Shown here in pieces: positions 26,865 to 36,419 of a stretch of 64,000 bases of DNA. The notes below the pieces were generated by a model, which had not been told where the DNA came from, did no database searches, and saw only the letters and a list, made by a program, of their open reading frames with translations. The DNA comes from Deltaproteobacteria bacterium (lineage in GTDB: Bacteria > Desulfobacterota > Desulfuromonadia > Desulfuromonadales > BM103): the NCBI GenBank assembly GCA_005774545.1, contig VAUL01000002.1, positions 62,001 through 126,000 on the forward strand, read 5' to 3'. The position numbers and the translations under genes were made by a program. Every line of letters begins with the position of its first letter. Position 1 is the first letter of the stretch.

Positions 26865-28526
26865 ATGGCGTCATTCTTCGCACCGCGGGCCGACAGCGCG
26901 CAAACCCGACGGCTGCTGGTCTGGTATCTCGGTATCAGGCTGGCGGTCGTCGTCTTTTTTCTCGGCGGCGCCACCATCTATCACTTGCGCGCCGCTCACG
27001 GGATGTCGCCGGCCCTGGTCGTCTGGCTCGGCACCCTGGTGGCCGTTGCCACGGTCCAGACCGTCATCTCGGCGCTGATCCTCGTCAGGCTCGGCAGGTT
27101 TGAGCGTTTCATCCATGGGCAGCTGACCTGGGATCTGCTGTTCTCTCTGGCGGTCATCTACCTGACCGGCGGGGTCGAGAGCCTTTACACCTTTCTCTTC
27201 ATCCTGGTCATCGTCGCCGCCAGCGTCTTTCTCCCCAGGCCGCAACTGCTGATCGTCACCTCGGCGGCCGCCATCCTCTACGGCAGCCTGCTCGATCTCC
27301 AGTATTACCGCTACCTGCCGATGTTCGGCGGTCAGGACTTTCCGACCAGAGTACGCGCCGCCGAAGTGTTCTACGCGGTATTCATCCATGTCGGCGCTTT
27401 TTTCCTGACGGCGCTGCTGAGCGGCTATCTGGCCGAACGCGTCCGGCGTAGCGAAGCGGCCCGCGAACAGCGCGAGATCGATTACGGCGATCTCGAGCAG
27501 CTGAATCGGGCGATCCTGGTCAATATCACCAGCGGGCTGATGCTGGTGAGCCCGGAGGGGCGGATCCGTTCCTTCAATCAGGCCGCGGCCCGGATCACCG
27601 GCTACCGGCTTGAGGAGGTCTACAACCGGCCGGTGGAGATCTTCTTCCCGCCGTTTGCCGCCCTCGACCACGCTTTGACGCTTTCGCTGCAGCGCGGCGA
27701 GGCCGTCGTCAAGACCAGCCGCGGCAACGAACTGATCCTCGGTTATTCGGCCAGCCACGTGCGCGATCCGCAGGAGCGCGACCTCGGCCTGCTGGTGGCG
27801 TTCCAGGACCTGACCGAGGTCAAGGCGCTCGAGGAGCAGCTCCGTCGAGCCGACCGGCTGGCGGCGGTCGGACGGCTGGCATCGGGGCTGGCCCACGAGA
27901 TCCGCAATCCCCTCGCCTCGATCAGCGGCTCGGTGCAACTGCTTCGCGAGGATGCCGGGATCGGTGAGGAAAACCGGCGGCTGATGGGGATCGTCATCCG
28001 CGAAGTCGATCGGCTCAATCTGCTGCTCAGCGATTTTCTCAACTTCGCCCGTCCTGCGCCGCTGCAGCCCGAGTGCGTCGATATCGCCGGGCTTTTCGAC
28101 GAACTGGTCGAACTGTTGCGGGCTGGCGGGCAGGCCTCCAGCGTCCGGTTCGAGACCTGTTACGAGCCGTCCGTCATCATGCGTGTCGATCGCCAGAAGT
28201 TGCGGCAGGCGGTCTGGGATCTGCTGATCAATGCCGTCGAGGCCCTGCCGTCCGGGGGGACGGTCCGGATCAGCGCCAACGCGGCAGCGGGGGAGATCCG
28301 GATCGAGGACTCCGGCGCGGGGATCGCTCCCGAGGCCAAGGATCGCGTATTCGAGCCGTTTTTCACCACCAAGGACCGCGGGACCGGCCTCGGCCTCGCC
28401 AACGTCTATGCCAACATCGACGCGCACCGCGGCCGCATCTTCGTCGAGCCGTCGCCGCTGGGGGGCGCCTGTTTCATGATCGAACTGCCGGAGGAGTGCC
28501 GGCAGGACTGCACACCGGAGCATTGA
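26865..28526 (+). CDS. pilS: Sensor histidine kinase PilS
   Basis: 553 residues. Six membrane segments (about 18-195), then a PAS domain (LNRAILVNITSGLMLVSPEG, about 210-310), HisKA with [14 protein letters not shown] and an ATPase domain with LLINAVEALPSGG, DSGAGI and GTGLGLANV. It is 1 bp from pilR. Known PilS proteins sense pilin level in the inner membrane and control pilA through PilR and sigma-54; the sigma-54 promoter seen before pilA fits. Confidence 0.93.
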   Translation: MASFFAPRADSAQTRRLLVWYLGIRLAVVVFFLGGATIYHLRAAHGMSPALVVWLGTLVAVATVQTVISALILVRLGRFERFIHGQLTWDLLFSLAVIYLTGGVESLYTFLFILVIVAASVFLPRPQLLIVTSAAAILYGSLLDLQYYRYLPMFGGQDFPTRVRAAEVFYAVFIHVGAFFLTALLSGYLAERVRRSEAAREQREIDYGDLEQLNRAILVNITSGLMLVSPEGRIRSFNQAAARITGYRLEEVYNRPVEIFFPPFAALDHALTLSLQRGEAVVKTSRGNELILGYSASHVRDPQERDLGLLVAFQDLTEVKALEEQLRRADRLAAVGRLASGLAHEIRNPLASISGSVQLLREDAGIGEENRRLMGIVIREVDRLNLLLSDFLNFARPAPLQPECVDIAGLFDELVELLRAGGQASSVRFETCYEPSVIMRVDRQKLRQAVWDLLINAVEALPSGGTVRISANAAAGEIRIEDSGAGIAPEAKDRVFEPFFTTKDRGTGLGLANVYANIDAHRGRIFVEPSPLGGACFMIELPEECRQDCTPEH

Positions 28527-28527
28527 T

Positions 28528-29931
<1,404 letters not shown>

Positions 29932-30048
29932 CCTTTTTTGTCACCCGCTTTGCCCATGAGGGGCGATGCTTTTGGGGTGGCGCCGGCCGTGAGGCTAGAT
30001 CTGGTTTGCAATCTGTTGTTTTTTCAAGGAACCGTCTTTGCTACGAAC

Positions 30049-30065
30049 TTGGCATATGGCTTGCT
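30049..30065 (+). promoter_or_regulatory. Sigma-54 promoter of pilA
   Basis: TTGGCATATGGCTTGC matches TTGGCA-N6-TTGC with correct GG/GC spacing. The predicted start is near 30076, giving a leader of about 65 nt. It excludes translation from the in-frame codon at 30006, upstream of the promoter. Confidence 0.85.
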
Positions 30066-30092
30066 CATGTAGTCGATCAAATCCAATTCATG

Positions 30093-30111
30093 CCCGGCAA
30101 ACTTAGCCGGG
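30093..30111 (+). other. Leader hairpin of pilA
   Basis: CCCGGC-N7-GCCGGG forms a 6-bp stem in the untranslated leader, 18 bp before the Shine-Dalgarno AAAGGAG. An in-frame ATG (30090) just before it could give a prepilin with 17 extra leader residues, reminiscent of the long and short PilA isoforms reported in Geobacter. The hairpin could affect choice of start or mRNA stability; this is inference. Confidence 0.5.
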
Positions 30112-30140
30112 TACGTGTCGACCCAGAAAGGAGACTGACC

Positions 30141-30734
30141 ATGCTGAAGAAGTTCCGTAAGAGCGAGCAGGGCTTCACCCTGATCGAGCTGCTGATCGTC
30201 GTGGCGATCATCGGCATCCTGGCGGCCATCGCCATCCCGCAGTTCGCCGCCTATCGTGTCCGTGGCTTCAACTCCTCGGCCCAGAGCGACGTGCGCAACC
30301 TCAACACCACCGAAGCGGCGTTCTTCTCCGACTTCCGCATCTTCGGCACCACCGAGCTTGCGGTGGCTCTGCCGGGCAGTGGTAACCTCGGTGGCGGCAA
30401 CGTCATCACCCCGACCGCCGGCCAGATTCCGATCATCACCGGGACCGATACGCAGCTTGTAGCCCGCGGCCTCCAGATCCCCCTGGGCAACTCGATCGAC
30501 ATCATCGCTTCGACGACGGCCCCCGGCGACTCCTTCAACGGCATGGCCAAGCATTTCCAGGGCGACACCTACTTTGCCGTCGATTCCGACACCACCTCGA
30601 TTTTCTTCGGGGTTGACGCCGCCCGCATCGGCCAGAACCTGGCGGCTGCTGACCTGCCGGTTCCGGCTGCCGGCGCCGACGAGTTCACCGGTCAGGCTGC
30701 TCCCTACGCGATCGGCAACTGGGCGGCCCGCTAA
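30141..30734 (+). CDS. pilA: Major type IV pilin PilA (long form)
   Basis: 197-residue prepilin. Leader of 11 residues ending in Gly, then the processing site G/FTLIE and hydrophobic helix FTLIELLIVVAIIGILAA with Glu5. The remaining globular part (about 145 residues, Ala/Gly/Thr-rich, no Cys pair) makes it much longer than the roughly 60-residue mature pilin of Geobacter sulfurreducens. AAAGGAG precedes the ATG at 30141. It follows a sigma-54 promoter and ends at a strong terminator, so it is transcribed on its own. Confidence 0.93.
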   Translation: MLKKFRKSEQGFTLIELLIVVAIIGILAAIAIPQFAAYRVRGFNSSAQSDVRNLNTTEAAFFSDFRIFGTTELAVALPGSGNLGGGNVITPTAGQIPIITGTDTQLVARGLQIPLGNSIDIIASTTAPGDSFNGMAKHFQGDTYFAVDSDTTSIFFGVDAARIGQNLAAADLPVPAAGADEFTGQAAPYAIGNWAAR

Positions 30735-30771
30735 CCTGATCTGCTGAATGACGGTGTAGTTTCGTACCTCC

Positions 30772-30810
30772 CGGGGCGCCGGCTCTTCTGCCGGCGCCCC
30801 GTTTTCTATT
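30772..30810 (+). terminator. Rho-independent terminator after pilA
   Basis: Perfect 12-bp stem CGGGGCGCCGGC / GCCGGCGCCCCG with loop TCTTCT and tail TTTTCTATT. Confidence 0.92.
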
Positions 30811-30831
30811 GCGTGTTGACCGGAGATCAGC

Positions 30832-31578
30832 GTGATTGTCTTCGAAGACGTCTGGAAGACCTATACCAAGGAACTCGGTTCGCCGGCCCACACGGCGCTG
30901 AAAGGGCTCTCCTTTTCTCTTGGCGCCGGGGAGACGCTGGGGCTGGTCGGCGCCAACGGCGCCGGCAAGAGTACCTGCATCCGGCTGCTGATGGACTTCA
31001 TCCGCCCCGACCGGGGGCGGATTTCCCTGTTTGGAATGTCCCCCCGGCAACCTGATGTGCGTCGCCGGGTCGGCTACCTGCCGGAAGTGGCGAACTTCCC
31101 CCCCAACCTGACGGTTCTCGATCTGCTCCGCTTTGTTGCCCGTTCCAGCGGTTTGACGAAGGCGGAGCTGGACCGCCGCGCCGAACATTGGCTGCGGCTC
31201 CTCGACCTGTGGGAGGTGCGCAAACGGCCTTTGCGCGGCTATTCGAAGGGGATGCAGCAGCGGGCGAACTTCGTCCTGGCGCTGGTCACCGATCCCGACC
31301 TGTTGATCCTCGACGAGCCGATGAGCGGTCTCGACCCCCTCGGGCGCGCCAAAATCATCGCCCTGGTCAAGGAACTGCAGCAGGCCGGCAAGACGATCCT
31401 GTTCTGCTCGCACATCCTCGAGGACGTCGATCGCCTGGCCGACCGCATTCTTGTGCTGCACCTTGGCGAAAAGCAGTTCGAAGGATTGCCCGCCGACTTC
31501 TGCCGGCAACAGAATGCCGCCAGCATCGTCGAGGCTTTTGTCGGTCTGGTGGAAAGGGGGAGGGGCGATGTTCGCTAG
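30832..31578 (+). CDS. pilH: ABC transporter ATPase, PilH-like
   Basis: 248-residue ATP-binding subunit: Walker A GANGAGKST, signature YSKGMQQR, Walker B LLILDEP, H-loop CSHILEDVD. GTG start with GGAG upstream. Located between pilA and pilD, exactly where Myxococcus has pilGHI, an ABC exporter needed for pilus assembly; the symbol rests on this synteny rather than on a diagnostic motif. Overlaps its permease gene by 11 bp. Confidence 0.8.
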   Translation: MIVFEDVWKTYTKELGSPAHTALKGLSFSLGAGETLGLVGANGAGKSTCIRLLMDFIRPDRGRISLFGMSPRQPDVRRRVGYLPEVANFPPNLTVLDLLRFVARSSGLTKAELDRRAEHWLRLLDLWEVRKRPLRGYSKGMQQRANFVLALVTDPDLLILDEPMSGLDPLGRAKIIALVKELQQAGKTILFCSHILEDVDRLADRILVLHLGEKQFEGLPADFCRQQNAASIVEAFVGLVERGRGDVR

Positions 31579-32386
31579 ATGGCAGCGTATTCAGGCCGTG
31601 GCCCGGCTGTCCCTGCTTGACGGCATGCGCCGGCACGCTCTGATCGGTCTGGTGGTGCTGGCTCTGGCCCTGCAGTGCGGCGGCCTGTTCTTCTTCGGGT
31701 TCATTCCGCGAGACATCGGCCGGGCTTCCAGCGATTTCATCTTCTCGGTCAGCTGGCTCTCCGGGATGATTTTTCTCTTCTTCCACGCGGTTCAGGCCAT
31801 GGCCTGGGGGGAGGAGCGGCGGGTCATCCACACCCTCCTGGCCCGGCCCATTTCGAGAGCCGAATATGTCGTCGGCGTTTTCGTCGGGCTGGGCGCCCTG
31901 CTGGCGTTGTTGAACCTGCTTCTGGGCGGATTGGGTTGGGGCGTGCTGAAGATCATCCAGCAGATGGTGTCGGCTGATTACTTCCCGCAATTTTCCTTGG
32001 GCCATTTCCTTTTGACGTGGGCGGGAATTTACCTGGTCGAATTGACGCTGCTTGCCGTGATCATGCTTTTTTCGGGGATGGTGAGAGGGAACTTTACCGT
32101 TCTGCTCATGACGCTCTCGTACTATTTCATCTGCAACGGCCTGCCGGTGGTGCGGCAGGCACTGGTATCGCGTCCCGGAGAAAACGAGGGGCTTGCAACT
32201 CTGCTGAAATGGGCGACAGCGCTTTTCCCGGACTTCAGCCGGGTCGATTACAAGCTGTACGTGGTGTCGGCACAAGCTTTGCCAGGGTTGCCGATATTGC
32301 TTTATCAATACGGGGTCTTGATCCTTTATGCAGTGCTGGCATTGTGGGCCGCATGCGTGATCTACCAAGGACGTGACCTGAAATGA
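31568..32386 (+). CDS. pilI: ABC transporter permease, PilI-like
   Basis: 272-residue membrane subunit with about six helices (segments near 20-40, 55-75, 100-130, 145-175, 180-200, 240-265) of the ABC-2 type. GGGGGAGG precedes the ATG 31568. It overlaps the ATPase upstream and the next gene downstream, so all three are co-translated. By synteny it corresponds to the pilus-associated exporter of Myxococcus; cargo unknown. Confidence 0.75.
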   Translation: MFARWQRIQAVARLSLLDGMRRHALIGLVVLALALQCGGLFFFGFIPRDIGRASSDFIFSVSWLSGMIFLFFHAVQAMAWGEERRVIHTLLARPISRAEYVVGVFVGLGALLALLNLLLGGLGWGVLKIIQQMVSADYFPQFSLGHFLLTWAGIYLVELTLLAVIMLFSGMVRGNFTVLLMTLSYYFICNGLPVVRQALVSRPGENEGLATLLKWATALFPDFSRVDYKLYVVSAQALPGLPILLYQYGVLILYAVLALWAACVIYQGRDLK

Positions 32387-33204
32387 AAGGGGTCAAGATT
32401 GGCTTCCCGGCCGCGGCCCTGGTTTGTTATCTGACCCTTTTCGCGATCACCGATCAGTATTTTAGGGAAGCCCGGATAACAATTCAGGCGCCTCTTCCAG
32501 CCGTGGTGCAGCGGGTGGCCCTCGGTTTTCTCCGGCACCTCGGCGCCGAGCTGCTGTACGTCAAGGCCGCAGTCTTCCTGGGGGCTCACCCCGATCTGCG
32601 CCCGAAGGAGGAGGAGTCAGCCGAGGCTCTCCGGCAGAATTTCGATGTTCTGACCGAGCTTTACCCCGAGTTCAAGGATGGCTACTATCTCGCCCAGTCG
32701 AGTCTGGCGCATATCTCCCCGGAGTATGCCGGTCATGCCATTACACTGCTGGACAGGGGGGTCGCGGCGTATCCGGACGATCTGATCCTCCCCTTCTTTC
32801 AGGGGTTTAATCACTACTATTATCGTGACGAGGCTTCGCATGCGGCCGAGATCTTTGCCGAACTAGCCAAGCACCCGGAGGCGCCAAGCTGGCTCGGGCA
32901 CCTGGCGGCGGTTCTTTCCGCCCGCGACGGCGAATTGTATGCCGGCCTTCTTTCCCTGCAGGTCATGCATGCCACCGAAGAGGACGAATATTCCAAGGCG
33001 CGCTATGCAAGGGACATCGAGATATTCAAACAGGCTATTGGCATCCAGGAGGCGACCAAGGCCTACGCGCAAAAGTACGGCCAACCGCCCCGGCATCTAA
33101 ATGATCTTGTCCCGGAGTATTTCAGCAGGCTCCCGGACATCGGCAGCGAGTTCGAACTGCTGTGGATCCCGCCGCGCCTCAGGTTGCTCAGACCCCTTAA
33201 ATGA
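32383..33204 (+). CDS. Membrane-anchored helical-repeat protein, third gene of pilus ABC cluster
   Basis: 273 residues with one N-terminal membrane segment (about 8-25) and an all-helical, TPR-like body (LTELYPEFKDGYYLAQSSLAH, in part; AITLLDRGVAAYPDD; AAEIFAELAKHP). No enzyme motif. It overlaps the permease by 4 bp, so it is likely the third component of the same machine and may play the role of PilG in Myxococcus, although I cannot show sequence relatedness. The repeats suggest a periplasmic or membrane-surface scaffold. Confidence 0.65.
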   Translation: MKGVKIGFPAAALVCYLTLFAITDQYFREARITIQAPLPAVVQRVALGFLRHLGAELLYVKAAVFLGAHPDLRPKEEESAEALRQNFDVLTELYPEFKDGYYLAQSSLAHISPEYAGHAITLLDRGVAAYPDDLILPFFQGFNHYYYRDEASHAAEIFAELAKHPEAPSWLGHLAAVLSARDGELYAGLLSLQVMHATEEDEYSKARYARDIEIFKQAIGIQEATKAYAQKYGQPPRHLNDLVPEYFSRLPDIGSEFELLWIPPRLRLLRPLK

Positions 33205-33249
33205 CGATCAGTCGTGGTCGGTCTGCCGCCTCATGTTTCGGAGACAGGG

Positions 33250-34062
33250 ATGTCGTCAACTCAGATATTGATCCTCCTGGCAAGCGCCTTCCTTCTCGGC
33301 GCCATCATCGGCTCGTTTCTCAACGTCTGCATCTACCGTATCCCCGCCGGGGAGTCGGTCGTCGCTCCGCGTTCCCGTTGTCCGCACTGCCAGACGCCGA
33401 TCCGCTGGTACCATAACCTGCCGGTTCTCAGCTGGGTTTTGCTGCGGGGGCGCTGTGCTTACTGCAGGGCGCCGTTCTCGGTGCGCTACCCGCTGATCGA
33501 GGCGTTGACCGGGCTGCTTTTCGCGCTGTTCCTGTACCGCTTCGGCCTGCACCCCGCAACCCTCGCGGCCTGGCTGCTGGTCGCAACGCTGGTGACGATC
33601 ACCTTCATTGATATCGACCATCAGATCATTCCGGATGTGATCAGCCTCCCCGGCATTCCGATCGGGTTTCTCTGCTCGTTTGCTTTCCCTTGGGTTTCTT
33701 GGCAGTCGTCGCTGCTCGGCATGCTGCTGGGCGGTGGCGTGCTGTTGGCCATTGCTCTTGGCTACGAATGGCTGACCGGCCAAGAAGGTATGGGGTTTGG
33801 CGATGTCAAGCTTCTGGCGATGCTCGGCGCGTTCCTTGGGGCCCCGGCGATCCTGCCGGTCATCTTTCTGGCTTCGGTCATGGGGACGCTGGTCGGTGTG
33901 CCGCTGATGCTGGTCAAACGGGCCGGCCGGCGGCTGGCCTTGCCGTTCGGTCCGTTTCTGGCCGCGGCGGCGTTGGTCTACCTGTACTTCGTTGCGACGA
34001 TCGAGCCGGTGGCGCGCTGGTATGGCGAGGCCCTCGTTTTCTGGTGGCGAAGCCTTTTTTAG
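33250..34062 (+). CDS. pilD: Prepilin peptidase/N-methyltransferase PilD
   Basis: 270-residue polytopic aspartyl protease that removes the pilin leader and methylates the new N-terminus. N-terminal domain with zinc Cys pairs CPHC and CAYC; catalytic Asp residues in FIDIDHQIIPD and GMGFGDVKLL (GxGD). Start ATG 33250 with GGAG upstream; the longer frame has no signal. It would process PilA and other pseudopilins. Confidence 0.95.
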   Translation: MSSTQILILLASAFLLGAIIGSFLNVCIYRIPAGESVVAPRSRCPHCQTPIRWYHNLPVLSWVLLRGRCAYCRAPFSVRYPLIEALTGLLFALFLYRFGLHPATLAAWLLVATLVTITFIDIDHQIIPDVISLPGIPIGFLCSFAFPWVSWQSSLLGMLLGGGVLLAIALGYEWLTGQEGMGFGDVKLLAMLGAFLGAPAILPVIFLASVMGTLVGVPLMLVKRAGRRLALPFGPFLAAAALVYLYFVATIEPVARWYGEALVFWWRSLF

Positions 34063-34068
34063 GGCCAG

Positions 34069-34195
34069 GTGCTGAGTGAAAAGCGATGAGCGATGAGTGA
34101 AGGGCTCAACCCGAAAAAACGTTGGTTAAAGCTGGTTTTGCCCGAAGGTTAGCGTTTAGCCTTGACTCGTCGCTCAGCACTTCTCGCTCGGGACT
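34069..34195. repeat. Inverted pair of heptad repeats downstream of pilD
   Basis: The left copy (34069-34101, GTGCTGAGTGA, then AGCGATGAGCGATGAGTGAA) and right copy (34162-34195, reverse complement AGTCCCGAGCGAGAAGTGCTG, read in two halves) face each other around 60 bp of unique sequence, so a long imperfect hairpin is possible between pilD and the XRE gene. Confidence 0.7.
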
Positions 34196-34418
34196 GAAAA
34201 CAATTTTTACAAATTTTTTTTATTTGTTCCCCCCTCCATCTAGTGGCTCTCACCTGGTCTGACCCCACCATATTGTGGATTTCAGGTTTTTCTCTTGATA
34301 AATCGTGGGTTTACGTTTCTGAATCATCAGTATAATTGCTTGACATTGAGTTTAATTTGAAAATAATTACACTTAATTTCGTATAATTGTGCAACCTTGA
34401 CCTTTCTTGGATGCAAAC
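34196..34418 (+). promoter_or_regulatory. AT-rich regulatory region before the XRE gene and pilM
   Basis: About 220 bp markedly richer in A/T than the rest of the window and without a supported ORF. It contains TTGACA (34340-34345) with ATAATT 17 bp on (34363-34368), and a dyad AATTACAC-N8-GTATAATT (34365-34388, 7 of 8 pairs) lying over the -10 and start region, a good place for autoregulation by the HTH protein encoded next. Another -10-like TATAATTG is at 34382. Confidence 0.55.
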
Positions 34419-34628
34419 ATGAGAAATCAGGTACGAGAAATTCGCGAATCCCAGTTGATGAGCAAGGCCGAACTTGCGCGCAAGGCAGGCGTCTCGCCGG
34501 TGACCATCGACCGGATCGAAGGCGGTGCCGTCTGCCGCATGGCGACCAAACGGAAAATCATCCTCGCGCTTGGTCTCAAGCTTTCCGAGCGGGACAAGGT
34601 TTTTCCGGAAGGAGAGAATCCGTCTTGA
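34419..34628 (+). CDS. Small XRE-family HTH regulator (69 aa)
   Basis: A compact Cro/CI-type DNA-binding protein: MSKAELARKAGVSPVTIDRIE is the helix-turn-helix (read MSKAELARKAGVSPVTID), followed by TKRKIILALGLKLSERD. No other domain. The start ATG 34419 has only a weak ribosome binding site; an upstream in-frame TTG (34407) is possible. It stands alone before pilMNOPQ, separated by 85 bp, so it may be an autoregulated controller of that operon. This is inferred from position only. Confidence 0.75.
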   Translation: MRNQVREIRESQLMSKAELARKAGVSPVTIDRIEGGAVCRMATKRKIILALGLKLSERDKVFPEGENPS

Positions 34629-34713
34629 AATGGTACGCAGCTTGCTAGGTTTAATTCACGCTTGACGACGTTTCTGAAACTTCAACATTCCGGGTGCTCA
34701 GGGGAGAACGATA

Positions 34714-35769
34714 GTGTTCCAGCGCAAGAAAGATCTGGTCGGCATCGACATCGGGTCAAGTTCCGTGAAGCTGGTGCAGCTCAAGGAGGTGCGCGGCGGC
34801 TACCAGCTGACCAATCTCGGGATGGCAATGCTCCCGCCCGAAGCCATCGTGGACAATGCGATCATGGATTCGAGCGCCGTGGTCAGCGTGATCCGTGAAC
34901 TGGTGGAAAGCCACAAGATCAAGACAAAAAATGTCGCCACCTCGATCTCCGGCCATTCGGTGATCATCCGCAAGATCCTGCTGCCGATCATGACCGAGGA
35001 GGAGATGGAGGCCTCGATCCAGTGGGAGGCCGAGCAGTACATCCCCTTTGAAATCTCGGAGGTCAATCTCGACTTCCAGATCCTCGGGCCGGATGCCAAC
35101 GATCCATCGCAGATGAGCGTCATCCTGGTCGCGGCCAAAAAGGATTTCGTCAACGATTATGTCGCCCTGTTCCGCGAGTGCGGTCTCACCCCTTTGGTCA
35201 TGGACGTCGACTGCTTTGCCATCGCCAACGTCTATGAGGCCAACTACGGGGTGGCCGAGAACGAGGTTGTCGCCTTGATCGATCTTGGCGCCAGTTCGTT
35301 GAACGTCAACATTCTGAAGGGCGGGATGTCGGTGTTCACCCGGGATATCCAGATGGGCGGGAACGTTTATAACGAAGAACTGCAGAAGCGCCTCGGCCTG
35401 AGCAGCGAGGATGCGGAACGGATCAAACTCGGCGACGAAAGCGGCGGGGTGCCGCCGGCAACCGTCGCCGCGATTATCGAGGATGCCACCGAGGCTCTGA
35501 CCACCGACATCCAGCGCTCTCTCGACTTCTTTTCGGCCTCTTCGGCCGACGAGCGGCCCAGGAAAGTCTTCATCACCGGCGGCGTTTCGAAGGTGCAGGC
35601 CATCCGGACCTCGCTGTCGCAGCGTCTCGGCGTCGATGTGCAGTTGATCGATCCGTGGCGGCAGATCAGCTACAACAAGAAAGATTTCGATCCCGACTAC
35701 CTGCAGGCCATGGGGCCGCTCTTTACCGTTGCCGTCGGGTTGGCCATGAGAAGGGTGGGCGACAAATGA
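34714..35769 (+). CDS. pilM: Pilus alignment protein PilM
   Basis: 351-residue cytoplasmic actin-like protein that binds the N-terminus of PilN. Motifs LVGIDIGSSSVKLVQL (phosphate 1), VALIDLGASSLNVNIL and FITGGVSKVQAI. GTG start with AGGGGAG upstream. First of the pilMNOPQ operon and overlapping pilN by 4 bp. Confidence 0.95.
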   Translation: MFQRKKDLVGIDIGSSSVKLVQLKEVRGGYQLTNLGMAMLPPEAIVDNAIMDSSAVVSVIRELVESHKIKTKNVATSISGHSVIIRKILLPIMTEEEMEASIQWEAEQYIPFEISEVNLDFQILGPDANDPSQMSVILVAAKKDFVNDYVALFRECGLTPLVMDVDCFAIANVYEANYGVAENEVVALIDLGASSLNVNILKGGMSVFTRDIQMGGNVYNEELQKRLGLSSEDAERIKLGDESGGVPPATVAAIIEDATEALTTDIQRSLDFFSASSADERPRKVFITGGVSKVQAIRTSLSQRLGVDVQLIDPWRQISYNKKDFDPDYLQAMGPLFTVAVGLAMRRVGDK

Positions 35770-36389
35770 TCCGCATCAATCTGCTTCCCGTCAAGGCGAC
35801 CCAGAAGAAGGAAAAGCTCAAGGGCCAGCTTTTCGCTGCACTGGGCGCTGTCGTTGTCACGGTGGTGCTCTGCGCCCTGGCTTATTTCCAGTTGCTTGGC
35901 TGGGTCAACGATGCCAAGGCCGGCGTGGACCGGAAAAAACAGGAGATCGTCCGGCTCGACAAGGTCATCGAGGAAGTCAAGCAGTTCGAGAAGCGCCAGA
36001 CCGACCTGCGGGCCAAGCTCGACGTCCTGGCCAAGTTGGAAAAATCGCGCAGCGGCCCGGTCCTGATGCTCGACCAGCTTTACCGGGCCATGCCCGACCA
36101 GCTCTGGCTGACCGCAATCAAGGAGGGCGGCGGGAAGATGGTCGTGACCGGCATCAGCATGAACGAAGAGACGGTGGCCATTTTCATGCACAACCTGGAA
36201 GCGTCCCCCGAGTTTGCCAACGTTGTCCTCAAGGAGATCGTGCAGGTGTCCAGCGAGGGAGCCAAGACCCACAAGTTCGACATCGACTGCGTCCTGGAAA
36301 ACCAGCCGAAGCTTGAATTCGACGAGCCGGCCGCCAAGGGGGCGAAGGGCGCCAAGGGCGCTGCGCCGGCCAAGGACGCGAAGAAGTAA
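35766..36389 (+). CDS. pilN: Pilus alignment protein PilN
   Basis: 207 residues. It begins MIRINLLPVK, the conserved motif that docks into PilM, followed by one membrane helix (about 24-45), a coiled coil (52-90) and a periplasmic ferredoxin-like domain. The C-terminus is a Lys/Ala-rich tail (KGAKGAKGAAPAKDAKK) not usual for the family. ATGA overlap with pilM sets the start. Confidence 0.93.
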   Translation: MIRINLLPVKATQKKEKLKGQLFAALGAVVVTVVLCALAYFQLLGWVNDAKAGVDRKKQEIVRLDKVIEEVKQFEKRQTDLRAKLDVLAKLEKSRSGPVLMLDQLYRAMPDQLWLTAIKEGGGKMVVTGISMNEETVAIFMHNLEASPEFANVVLKEIVQVSSEGAKTHKFDIDCVLENQPKLEFDEPAAKGAKGAKGAAPAKDAKK

Positions 36390-36419
36390 ACATCGGGACT
36401 TACGGACGGGAGTTCGTTC

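Noticed and set aside
30006-30140. Upstream extension of pilA from 30006
   Set aside because: The sigma-54 promoter at 30049-30065 lies inside it, and the ATG at 30141 has the strong ribosome binding site and correct prepilin leader.
29932-30140. GEMM-type cyclic dinucleotide riboswitch before pilA (and in 34196-34713 before pilM)
   Set aside because: Geobacter uses such riboswitches near pilus and cytochrome genes, so I looked for the conserved core; neither leader has the conserved core bases or two-helix layout.
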